DNA of 11,863 nt, from contig VAYJ01000011.1 in NCBI GenBank assembly GCA_005888465.1, positions 6,471 to 18,333 of the forward strand, in the 5' to 3' direction. The notes under the pieces were generated by a model. That model was given only the letters and a program-made list of their open reading frames with translations, was not told where the DNA came from and did not search any database. Shown one piece after another: positions 6,911 through 11,863 of this stretch. Source of the stretch: Actinomycetota bacterium (GTDB lineage Bacteria; Actinomycetota; UBA4738). Each line of letters begins with the position of its first letter. Position 1 is the first letter of the stretch. A program made the translations under genes and the position numbers.

Positions 6911-6938
6911 AGTATACCCCGGTCCGTTTCTTGTCGAA
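6911..6938 (-). promoter_or_regulatory. Candidate cysH promoter
   Basis: On the minus strand TATACT (6916-6911) matches the -10 consensus at five of six bases. TTCGAC (6938-6933) lies 16 bp upstream as a weak -35; TCGACA with 15-bp spacing is the alternative. It lies in the 185-bp gap divergent from sat. Confidence 0.55.
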
Positions 6939-6968
6939 CCAGCATGGTGGGGGCCGCGACCGAGCCGC

Positions 6969-6974
6969 TATGCT
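6969..6974 (+). promoter_or_regulatory. Candidate -10 for sat
   Basis: TATGCT, a TAnnnT match, gives a leader of about 65 nt that contains the hairpin at 6992-7017 and the SD. No convincing -35 is present. Confidence 0.4.
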
Positions 6975-6991
6975 AGCCGGTCCCGGCCGCA

Positions 6992-7017
6992 GGCGGGCTC
7001 GCGATTCTCCGCCCGCC
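6992..7017 (+). other. GC-rich hairpin in the sat leader
   Basis: GGCGGGC and GCCCGCC pair perfectly over 7 bp around a 12-nt loop, ending 15 nt before the sat ribosome binding site. No U-run follows. No known riboswitch class is recognised; a leader stem affecting sat translation is possible. Confidence 0.35.
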
Positions 7018-7032
7018 GTCACCCGAACGAAC

Positions 7033-7038
7033 GAGGAG
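7033..7038 (+). promoter_or_regulatory. sat ribosome binding site
   Basis: GAGGAG, 9 nt before ATG 7048. It favours this start over upstream in-frame Met codons, which precede no conserved sequence. Confidence 0.75.
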
Positions 7039-7047
7039 CCACCCGCC

Positions 7048-8232
7048 ATGAGCACGATCGATACCGCCGCGACCCCGACCATTCCACCGCACGGAGGCGT
7101 GCTGGTCGACCTGCTGCTTGCCCGGCCGGAGGCCGAGCGCGCGGCGGAGGAGACCGAGCATCTCCCCAAGGTGGCGATCGGGCAGCGCGAGCTGTCCGAC
7201 CTCGAGATGATGGCCGTCGGCGCGCTGTCGCCGCTCACGGGGTTCATGGCCGAGAAGGACTACCGCTCGGTCATCGAGCAGATGCATCTCACCAACGGAC
7301 TTCCCTGGACGATCCCCGTGACGCTCTCGGTGGACGAGGAGGAGGCCAAGCGGATCGGCGGCGCGTCGCGGATCGCGCTCATCTCCCACGGGAGCCCGAT
7401 CGCGCTCCTCGACGTCGAGGCGATCTACCGCAGGGACCGCGAGGCCGAGGCGCAATCCGTGTTTCGGACGACCGACACCGCGCACCCCGGCGTCAAGGCG
7501 CTGCATGCGGCGGGCGAGTACGTGGTGGCGGGCCCCGCGCACGTGTTGCACCTGCCCGCCCACTCCACGTTCACGACGTACCGGCTGACGCCGTCGCAGA
7601 CGCGCGCCGCCTTCGCCGAGCGCGGGTGGCGCTCCGTGGTGGGGTTCCAGACGCGCAACCCGGTTCACCGCGCACACGAGTACCTGCAGAAGTGCGCGAT
7701 GGAGATCGTGGACGGGCTCCTGCTGCACCCGCTCGTCGGGGAGACCAAGGAGGACGACGTCCCCGCCGACGTCCGGATGCGCTGCTACGAGATCCTGTTC
7801 GAGAACTACTACCCGAAGGACCGCGCCATGATGAGCGTCTTCCCGGCGGCCATGCGGTACGCCGGCCCGAAGGAAGCGATCTGGCACGCGATCGCGCGCA
7901 AGAACTACGGGTGCACGCACTTCATCGTTGGGCGCGACCACGCGGGCGTGGGCAGCTACTACGGCACCTACGACGCGCAGAAGATCTTCCTCGACTTCGA
8001 CGCCGACGAGCTCGGCATCACGCCGCTGTTCTTCGAGCACTCCTTCTTCTGCAAGAAGTGCGACGCGATGGCCTCGCCGAAGACCTGCCCCCACGGCGAC
8101 GACGATCGCGTGATCCTCTCCGGCACGAAGGTCCGCGAGATGCTCCGGGCGGGGAAGAAGCCGCCCAAGGAGTTCTCCCGGCCGGAGGTCGCGCAGATCC
8201 TGATCGAGGCGATGGCCGAGCGCACCCGGTAG
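7048..8232 (+). CDS. sat: ATP sulfurylase (sulfate adenylyltransferase), zinc-site homo-oligomeric type
   Basis: Converts sulfate and ATP to adenylyl sulfate (APS) and pyrophosphate, the first step of sulfate assimilation. The 394-residue protein has the PUA-like N-terminal domain, the sulfate/ATP-site motif QTRNPVHRAHE (201-211) and GRDHAGVG (295-302). A Cys-rich element with C335, C338, C347 and H349 follows, which binds zinc in Thermus-type enzymes. It ends after the catalytic domain with no APS-kinase fusion. This is the Sat family, not the unrelated CysDN enzyme. The start is ATG with a good SD. It is divergent from cysH, which uses its product, and its TAG stop forms one end of an inverted repeat shared with the converging acetyltransferase gene. 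Confidence 0.96.
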   Translation: MSTIDTAATPTIPPHGGVLVDLLLARPEAERAAEETEHLPKVAIGQRELSDLEMMAVGALSPLTGFMAEKDYRSVIEQMHLTNGLPWTIPVTLSVDEEEAKRIGGASRIALISHGSPIALLDVEAIYRRDREAEAQSVFRTTDTAHPGVKALHAAGEYVVAGPAHVLHLPAHSTFTTYRLTPSQTRAAFAERGWRSVVGFQTRNPVHRAHEYLQKCAMEIVDGLLLHPLVGETKEDDVPADVRMRCYEILFENYYPKDRAMMSVFPAAMRYAGPKEAIWHAIARKNYGCTHFIVGRDHAGVGSYYGTYDAQKIFLDFDADELGITPLFFEHSFFCKKCDAMASPKTCPHGDDDRVILSGTKVREMLRAGKKPPKEFSRPEVAQILIEAMAERTR

Positions 8233-8250
8233 CGGCACGCTGCGCCGCTA
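8230..8250. terminator. Candidate bidirectional hairpin at the sat/acetyltransferase convergence
   Basis: TAGCGGC (8230-8236) and GCCGCTA (8244-8250) are perfect 7-bp inverted arms around a 7-nt loop. The first three bases are the sat stop codon, and the last three are the acetyltransferase stop on the other strand. It could end transcription from both sides, but neither strand has a U-run. Confidence 0.5.
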
Positions 8251-8805
8251 GTCCGTGAATTCCTCCGCGAGGAGCCCCATGGAGATCAGGTCCACGTAGC
8301 GACCGTCGTCGAAGTGCGCACGTCGACGCCTGCCCTCTTCGACGAACCCGACCTTTCGGTACGTGCGGATCGCTCGAGGGTTGTCCTCGTACACGCCGAG
8401 ACCGATCCGCTGGAGGTTCATTTCATGGAACCCGAACCGGCAGAGAATGCGGACGGCGTCGGTGCCGTAGCCCCGATCCCAGTGGGGCCGCGCGATCCAG
8501 ATGCCGAGGCTCGCGGATCGCGTGTCGCCGTGCAGGTCCTCGAGCGAGCACACGCCGACGAGCGCTTCCCCATGCGGTTCGATGACGAAGGCCTGCGCGC
8601 CTTGCTCCCTCGAGCGGGTCCACCAGTGCCTGGTTCCGGCCAAGGGCTGCGGCCAATTCGCCGCCAGGTTCCGGCTCACCTCCGGATCCCAGATGCCCTC
8701 GTTGATCGCCGGCAGGTCGTCCTCCTCGACAGCTCGGAGCCGAACGAGCGCGCCTTCGAACGGTGAGCGCACGCGGGTGAAGTCGGGATGGACCTCGGGC
8801 GCCAT
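8248..8805 (-). CDS. GNAT N-acetyltransferase, RimJ/RimL-like
   Basis: A 185-residue acetyl-CoA-dependent acetyltransferase of the family that includes ribosomal-protein N-terminal and small-molecule acetyltransferases; the substrate is unknown. The acetyl-CoA pyrophosphate loop is RPHWDRGYGTDAV (106-118, R-x-x-G-Y-G at 111-114 in part). It is followed by the typical N-P-R-A-I-R-T-Y-x-K-x-G-F motif (142-154). The early segment LRAVEEDDLPAINE is also characteristic. The chosen ATG (8805) has no SD, but TATCCT sits exactly 6 nt upstream, consistent with a leaderless mRNA. A longer open frame to 8952 runs into the divergent gene and is rejected. It converges on sat and diverges from the RsiG-like gene. 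Confidence 0.88.
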   Translation of the reverse strand: MAPEVHPDFTRVRSPFEGALVRLRAVEEDDLPAINEGIWDPEVSRNLAANWPQPLAGTRHWWTRSREQGAQAFVIEPHGEALVGVCSLEDLHGDTRSASLGIWIARPHWDRGYGTDAVRILCRFGFHEMNLQRIGLGVYEDNPRAIRTYRKVGFVEEGRRRRAHFDDGRYVDLISMGLLAEEFTD

Positions 8806-8811
8806 CGGCCC

Positions 8812-8817
8812 AGGATA
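8812..8817 (-). promoter_or_regulatory. Candidate leaderless-promoter -10 for the acetyltransferase
   Basis: TATCCT on the minus strand, 6 nt before ATG 8805. This is the same spacing as the GlnR-like gene. Confidence 0.45.
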
Positions 8818-8823
8818 CGTCGT

Positions 8824-8833
8824 CCCTCGAGGG
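8824..8833. repeat. 10-bp perfect palindrome between divergent promoters
   Basis: CCCTCGAGGG lies between the two outward -10 candidates (TATCCT minus, TACACT plus) in the 75-bp gap between the acetyltransferase and RsiG-like genes. It is a possible operator, but 10-bp GC-rich palindromes can also arise by chance. Confidence 0.4.
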
Positions 8834-8839
8834 CTCCGA

Positions 8840-8845
8840 TACACT
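8840..8845 (+). promoter_or_regulatory. Candidate -10 for the RsiG-like/asparaginase operon
   Basis: TACACT, a TAnnnT match, is 35 nt before ATG 8881. The leader contains GGGAG (8866-8870), 10 nt before the ATG, as the ribosome binding site. Confidence 0.45.
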
Positions 8846-8880
8846 CTGGCGAAGGCGACCCCGAAGGGAGCGAACGAGCG

Positions 8881-9426
8881 ATGGCGACGACACCGCCGGT
8901 GAGTGGTTCGCCCCGCACGGCCAGGGTCCTCGATCCGTCGTTCGTCGAGCACCTGGACGAGAGCTCGCTCGCCGAGGTTCGCCGGCGCCGTGACGAGGCG
9001 CTCGCCGAGCGCGAGTTCCAGTCCTATCTCCGACGGCTCGTCCAGGTGCGCCAGGACATCCTGCGATCAGAGCGGGAGCGGCGCGCGGCGGGCGGAGTCT
9101 CGGCGCCGCTCGTGGAGCGGCTGACGAGCGTGCTCTCGACGGGCCCGACCGGGACGGGGCGAGGCGAGGCGCTCCGCGTCACGCTCACCGACCAGGACAT
9201 CGTGGAAGCGGAGCGCCGCGTGGACGGGTTCCTGGAGGACGTCGACCTCTTCCATCCCGAAGGCCTGGACGACGACCGGCTCGCCGATACCATGGCGCAG
9301 CTCGAGCACGAGGAGCGGGCCATCTCCGACGCGCGTACCGCCGTCATCAAGGTGCACGATCGGCTGCAAAGCGAGCTGATGCGACGCTACCGCGAGGACC
9401 CCTCGCTCATCACCAACGAAGTCTGA
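8881..9426 (+). CDS. rsiG: RsiG-like cyclic di-GMP-binding anti-sigma factor
   Basis: In Streptomyces, RsiG holds sigma WhiG when loaded with c-di-GMP. It is an antiparallel coiled coil whose two helices each carry E-x3-S-x2-R-x3-Q-x3-D. This 181-residue protein has both helices. Helix 1 reads R44-x3-S48-x2-R51-x3-Q55-x3-D59 within SYLRRLVQVRQDIL. Helix 2 reads E145-x3-S149-x2-R152-x3-I156-x3-D160 within ERAISDARTAVIKVHDRLQ. Each copy matches four of five positions, and the mismatches differ (Arg for Glu, Ile for Gln). The flanking RLQSELMRRYRE also resembles RsiG. The start is ATG 8881, with GGGAG upstream; an upstream in-frame Met lies inside the divergent gene. It is followed after 9 bp by the asparaginase. 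The partner sigma factor is not in the window. The family call is from motif memory, and the ligand is inferred. Confidence 0.82.
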   Translation: MATTPPVSGSPRTARVLDPSFVEHLDESSLAEVRRRRDEALAEREFQSYLRRLVQVRQDILRSERERRAAGGVSAPLVERLTSVLSTGPTGTGRGEALRVTLTDQDIVEAERRVDGFLEDVDLFHPEGLDDDRLADTMAQLEHEERAISDARTAVIKVHDRLQSELMRRYREDPSLITNEV

Positions 9427-9435
9427 CGCCACAGG

Positions 9436-10419
9436 GTGTCGATCCCCCTCGTCCGCGTCGTTCGCTCGGGCCTCGAGGAATCGGTTCACCGGGGGGACGT
9501 GGCCGTCGTCGATCCCGAGGGCCGGGTTTTGGCCCACGCGGGGGACCCCGGCCGGGTGCTCTTCGCGCGTTCGTGCATGAAGCCGCTGCAGGCGGTCGTG
9601 TCGCTCTCGCTCGCCGGCGTCGAGTTCCGCGATCCCGAGGTGGCGGTCATGTGCGCGTCCCACAACGCGGAGCCGGTCCACGTGGCGACGGTTCGATCCC
9701 TCCTCGCGCAGGCCGGAGTCCCCGAGGATGCGCTGCGGTGCCCGGCCGTGCGTCCCTGGGACGAAGCGACGGCCGAGGCCGAGCCGGAGCGACGGGCGAT
9801 CAACTCGGACTGCTCCGGCAAGCACGGCGGCATGCTCGCCGCGTGCCTCGCGCGGGGGTGGCCGATGGAGTCCTACCGTGAGCCCACGCACCCGCTGCAG
9901 CGTGCGGTCCTGGACGCCGTGACGGCCGTGAGCGGCTCGGCGCCCCTCACCGTCGGGACCGACGGCTGCGGCGTCCCGGTGCACGCGCTGCCGCTCGCCT
10001 CGATGGCAGCGATCTACGCGCGCCTGGGGACGCCCGACCGCTGGGGTCATCTGGCCGGCTGCGCCGTGCGCGCGGCGCCGGCGATGCGGGCCCATCCGTA
10101 TCTCGTCGCCGGCCGCAACCGGCCGGAGACGGCCGTCATGAGCGAGGTGCCCGGCGTGGTCATGAAGGGGGGCGCCGAAGGGCTCATGTGCGCCGCGCTG
10201 CCTGACCGTGGGTTGGGCGTCGCGGTTCGGATCAGTGACGGCTCCGCCCGGGCGGCGGGCCCCGCCATGATCCATGCGCTTCGGCTCCTCGGCGCCATCG
10301 ACGACGCGGGTCTGGCCGCGCTCGCGCCGTTCGCCAGGCCTCCCGTGCTTGGCGGCGGCGAGCCGGTCGGCGAGCTGGAGGCGGCGTTCGCGCTGGAGGG
10401 CGCTTTGCGAACGTTGTAG
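9436..10419 (+). CDS. L-asparaginase, ReAV/AnsA type (asparaginase II family)
   Basis: Hydrolyses asparagine to aspartate and ammonia. The 327-residue protein belongs to the zinc-containing Rhizobium etli ReAV class, unrelated to the classical bacterial enzymes. The SxxK tandem is S46-C-M-K49, and a second Ser is in CASHN (S75). The zinc ligands correspond to C126 and K129 in DCSGKHGGM and C178 in GTDGCGVP. The K244-G-G-A-E-G motif supplies the second active-site Lys. All key residues are present. The GTG start lies 9 bp after the RsiG-like stop and has no clear SD, so translation is probably coupled to the upstream gene. Released ammonia would feed glutamine synthesis. Family confidence is high; why it shares an operon with an anti-sigma factor is unknown. 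Confidence 0.92.
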   Translation: MSIPLVRVVRSGLEESVHRGDVAVVDPEGRVLAHAGDPGRVLFARSCMKPLQAVVSLSLAGVEFRDPEVAVMCASHNAEPVHVATVRSLLAQAGVPEDALRCPAVRPWDEATAEAEPERRAINSDCSGKHGGMLAACLARGWPMESYREPTHPLQRAVLDAVTAVSGSAPLTVGTDGCGVPVHALPLASMAAIYARLGTPDRWGHLAGCAVRAAPAMRAHPYLVAGRNRPETAVMSEVPGVVMKGGAEGLMCAALPDRGLGVAVRISDGSARAAGPAMIHALRLLGAIDDAGLAALAPFARPPVLGGGEPVGELEAAFALEGALRTL

Positions 10420-10454
10420 GAACTTTTGCAACTGTTATAAACGGCTGGTACGCT
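10410..10454 (+). promoter_or_regulatory. AT-rich promoter/operator region of the XRE gene
   Basis: The best promoter pair is TTGCAA (10426-10431), a 17-bp spacer and TACGCT (10449-10454), ending 9 nt before the ATG. A second -10-like TATAAA lies at 10436-10441. Three 6-bp palindromes (AACGTT 10410, TTGCAA 10426, TTATAA 10435) and an imperfect direct repeat (about 10405-10424 against 10425-10443) make it a likely autoregulation site. It begins inside the asparaginase 3' end. Confidence 0.55.
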
Positions 10455-10463
10455 CGCTGCGTC

Positions 10464-10841
10464 ATGAACGTTCGAGAGGTCGGCTCCTACATCCGCAACC
10501 AACGGCTCAGCTCTCGCCTCTCCCTGAAGAGCGTCTCCGGCCTCGCGGGCGTGTCCATCCCGTACCTGTCCCAGATCGAGCGCGGGCTGCGCAAACCCAG
10601 CGCCGACATCCTGCAGGCCATCGCGAAGGCCCTGCGGATCTCTGCGGAGAGCCTCTACGTGCGCGCCGGCATCCTTGAAGAGCGACCGGTGGCGGACGTG
10701 GTGACGTCGATCGCCGCAGATCCCAGCATCAGCGAGCGCCAGCGGCAGGCGCTGATCGAGATCTATCGAGCGTTCCGCGACGAGGCCGGCACCCCGGCCG
10801 CTTCGCGAACGAGCACGACGAAGCGACGAAAGGAGGTGTGA
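10464..10841 (+). CDS. XRE-family transcriptional regulator, upstream of an HbhA-like gene
   Basis: A 125-residue DNA-binding protein. The Cro/CI-type helix-turn-helix spans about 8-62, with recognition signature YLSQIERGLRKPS (34-46) followed by ILQAIAKALRISAESLYVRAGIL (49-71, written here in part). This is the form found next to HbhA-like genes in mycobacteria, such as Rv0474. A short helical C-terminal domain (75-107) probably dimerises, and the end is basic (TKRRKEV). The ATG has no SD and lies 9 nt after TACGCT, so the mRNA is almost leaderless. Its stop region carries the ribosome binding site of the next gene. Autoregulation is likely from the palindromic AT-rich promoter but is not shown. 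Confidence 0.9.
   Translation: MNVREVGSYIRNQRLSSRLSLKSVSGLAGVSIPYLSQIERGLRKPSADILQAIAKALRISAESLYVRAGILEERPVADVVTSIAADPSISERQRQALIEIYRAFRDEAGTPAASRTSTTKRRKEV
10831..10836 (+). promoter_or_regulatory. Near-perfect ribosome binding site for the HbhA-like gene
   Basis: AAAGGAGGTG matches the anti-SD extensively. It sits inside the last codons of the XRE gene. It is 1 nt from the overlapping GTG 10838 (too close) but 10 nt from ATG 10847, so ATG is the start. Confidence 0.8.
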
Positions 10842-10846
10842 TCACC

Positions 10847-11179
10847 ATGCCAACCAAGAAGTCGACCACCGACGGCGTCCGGAGCGCCCTCGCCGACTAC
10901 GCCGTTCACGTGCCCCTCGGGGCAGGCCAACTCCTGATCGAGAAGGGGAAGGAGCTCACGGTCAAGGTCGGGAGCTTCGCCCAGGACCCGCGTACGCGGG
11001 TGCGGCGCACCTACGCCGACCTCGCCAAGCGCGGCGAAAGGGTCGCGCGAGACCTGCGCCACTCGAAGCTCGGACGGCGCGCCCTCCGCCAGACCAAGGC
11101 CGCGACGGAGACCGTCCGAAAGGCCGTCACCGGCACGAAGGGAAGCACGACGCGCCCCTCGACGCGCAAGGCCAGCTAG
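10847..11179 (+). CDS. Small basic HbhA-like protein
   Basis: A 110-residue hydrophilic protein. After a lysine-rich start, MPTKKST, an amphipathic helical part (about 10-45) contains ALADYAVHVPLGAGQLLIEKGKEL in segments. A charged stretch with many Arg follows (50-85), and then a Lys/Arg/Thr/Ser tail (TGTKGSTTRPSTRKAS). This layout recalls heparin-binding hemagglutinin of mycobacteria, which is longer and has repeated KKA tails, and phasin-like helical proteins. The XRE partner strengthens the relation. No signal peptide or membrane helix is seen. It overlaps the end of the XRE operon at the SD, so the two genes are co-transcribed. The function is not established. Confidence 0.75.
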   Translation: MPTKKSTTDGVRSALADYAVHVPLGAGQLLIEKGKELTVKVGSFAQDPRTRVRRTYADLAKRGERVARDLRHSKLGRRALRQTKAATETVRKAVTGTKGSTTRPSTRKAS

Positions 11180-11189
11180 CAGGGATCGG

Positions 11190-11223
11190 AAGGCCCGCCC
11201 TCCCACGAGAGGGGGCGGGCCTT
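11190..11223 (+). terminator. Strong hairpin terminator after the HbhA-like gene
   Basis: AAGGCCCGCCC (11190-11200) and GGGCGGGCCTT (11213-11223) pair over 11 bp around a 12-nt loop, 10 nt after the stop. The tail is CCCCTC rather than a U-run, so it is not a canonical intrinsic terminator, but such stems are common at gene ends in high-GC bacteria. Confidence 0.75.
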
Positions 11224-11246
11224 CCCCTCAATGGCCCGACCCCCCG

Positions 11247-11252
11247 TACGAT
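11247..11252 (+). promoter_or_regulatory. Candidate -10 for the MshA-like gene
   Basis: TACGAT, a TAnnnT match after the terminator. Its predicted start (about 11259) falls just after ATG 11256, so if it is used, translation would begin at GTG 11289 instead. Confidence 0.3.
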
Positions 11253-11255
11253 GGA

Positions 11256-11863
11256 ATGTCGACGGACCTTCCCCGGTTGCACCAGAGCGTGAGTTCACGC
11301 ACCCCACGGGAACCGCAGCCTCGGGTTGCGGTGATTACTCTGCACACGTCGCCGCTCGATCAGCCGGGCACCGGCGACTCAGGTGGCATGAACGTCTACA
11401 TCGCCGAGGTCGCGGAGCGGCTGGCGGAGCAGGGCATCGCCGCCGACATCTACACGCGGCGCCACGATCCGGTGGCCCCACACGTGGAGTCCATCGGGCC
11501 GACCACGAAGCTCATCCGCGTTGAGGCCGGTCCGGCCGAGCCGGTCGCCAAGGAGGAACTGCCGTCGCACCTTCCCCAGTTCCTCGACGGCGTCATCGCG
11601 CACGCGAGCGCCGACGCCGGTCCGGAGCCGCACCGCCACGCCCCCTACGACGTCGTGCACAGCCACTACTGGCTCTCGGGGTGGGTCGGGAGCCGCGCGA
11701 AGGAGATCTGGGGCGCGCCGCACGTGGCCTCCTTCCACACGCTCGGCAAGGTCAAGAATGACGTACTGGCGGACGGCGACCCGCCCGAGCCGCCGGTCCG
11801 GTTGGCCGGCGAACAGAGCGTCGTGCGTGGCGCAGACCGCATCATCGCCCCGACGCCGGTCGA
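11256..11863 (+). CDS. mshA: MshA-like D-inositol-3-phosphate glycosyltransferase, 5' part only
   Basis: A GT4-family glycosyltransferase; MshA joins UDP-GlcNAc to inositol-3-phosphate, the first step of mycothiol synthesis. The 202 visible residues are the N-terminal Rossmann half. They show VAVITLHTSPLDQPGTGDSGGMNVYI in parts (24-49, with the GT4 Gly-rich loop at 39-45), VVHSHYWLSG (133-142), SFHTLGKVKN (159-168) and LADGDPPEP (171-179), all close to MshA. The donor-binding C-terminal half lies past the window. Related GT4 enzymes such as sucrose-phosphate synthase share these motifs, so the substrate is probable rather than sure. ATG 11256 and GTG 11289 are both possible starts; neither has a good SD. 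It follows the terminator, so it is a separate transcription unit. Confidence 0.8.
   Translation, partial: MSTDLPRLHQSVSSRTPREPQPRVAVITLHTSPLDQPGTGDSGGMNVYIAEVAERLAEQGIAADIYTRRHDPVAPHVESIGPTTKLIRVEAGPAEPVAKEELPSHLPQFLDGVIAHASADAGPEPHRHAPYDVVHSHYWLSGWVGSRAKEIWGAPHVASFHTLGKVKNDVLADGDPPEPPVRLAGEQSVVRGADRIIAPTPV

Noticed and set aside
6931..7047. N-terminal extension of Sat
   Set aside because: The extra residues are unlike Sat, and GAGGAG sits before ATG 7048.
6973..8238. 421-codon minus-strand open frame antisense to sat
   Set aside because: sat is certain from motifs; the antisense product has shadow composition.
8788..8880. N-terminal extension of the RsiG-like protein to an upstream Met
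   Set aside because: It would overlap the acetyltransferase start and the divergent promoters, and the SD supports ATG 8881.
9067..10431. 454-codon minus-strand open frame across the RsiG-like and asparaginase genes
   Set aside because: It covers two real genes on the other strand and its product is Arg/His/Gly-rich, as expected for a shadow.
11231..11524. 97-codon plus frame starting just after the terminator
   Set aside because: The overlapping frame has strong MshA motifs; this one is Arg/His-rich without pattern.
1..11863. Mobile element, prophage, CRISPR array, toxin-antitoxin or biosynthetic cluster
   Set aside because: No transposase, integrase, repeat array or tRNA is visible; gene content is housekeeping and regulatory.

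Overview
The window is GC-rich DNA with dense, short-spaced genes and GTG as well as ATG starts. It most likely comes from an actinobacterium (Actinomycetota), perhaps a deep or uncultured lineage. The phylum call rests on several gene families together: a GlnR-like response regulator with an atypical receiver, an RsiG-like c-di-GMP-binding anti-sigma factor, an XRE regulator paired with a short Lys/Arg-rich HbhA-like protein, and an MshA-like glycosyltransferase. Several genes also have TAnnnT -10 elements just upstream of SD-less starts, as is common in this phylum. The species cannot be read from the window.

Left block, minus strand (about 72-5810), read in transcription order. A GlnR-like response regulator is followed by a large HEAT-repeat protein, an HD-GYP protein that overlaps it by ATGA, and type I glutamine synthetase (glnA). 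The HEAT and HD-GYP proteins appear to share the same N-terminal domain. The HD-GYP gene is broken: its two halves lie in different frames, and the stretch between the HDxGK and HHxxxDxxGYP motifs is too short, as if an internal piece were missing. A candidate GlnR-type box with 11-bp spacing lies upstream of glnA, so the regulator may control it.

Middle block (5811-8250), sulfur assimilation. A MoaD/ThiS-type sulfur carrier (plus) is divergent from the GlnR-like gene across 45 bp occupied almost entirely by a 13-bp-arm inverted repeat. It converges on cysH (APS reductase, minus), and the two stop codons share CTAG. cysH diverges from sat (zinc-site ATP sulfurylase, plus) across a 185-bp promoter region. 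Sat makes APS and the Fe-S type CysH can reduce it directly, so no APS kinase is needed. sat converges on a GNAT acetyltransferase, and the two stop codons form the ends of a perfect inverted repeat.

Right block, mostly plus strand (8248-11863). The GNAT gene is divergent from an operon of an RsiG-like anti-sigma factor and a ReAV-type L-asparaginase. Next come an XRE regulator with its own AT-rich promoter and the HbhA-like basic protein, ending in a strong hairpin terminator. The 5' part of an MshA-like glycosyltransferase (mycothiol synthesis) runs off the end of the window.

Themes are nitrogen (GlnR-like, glnA, asparaginase), sulfur and thiol (sat, cysH, MoaD, MshA-like) and c-di-GMP (broken HD-GYP, RsiG-like). 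No phage, IS element, CRISPR array, tRNA or rRNA is visible, and no gene-free stretch exceeds 300 bases.
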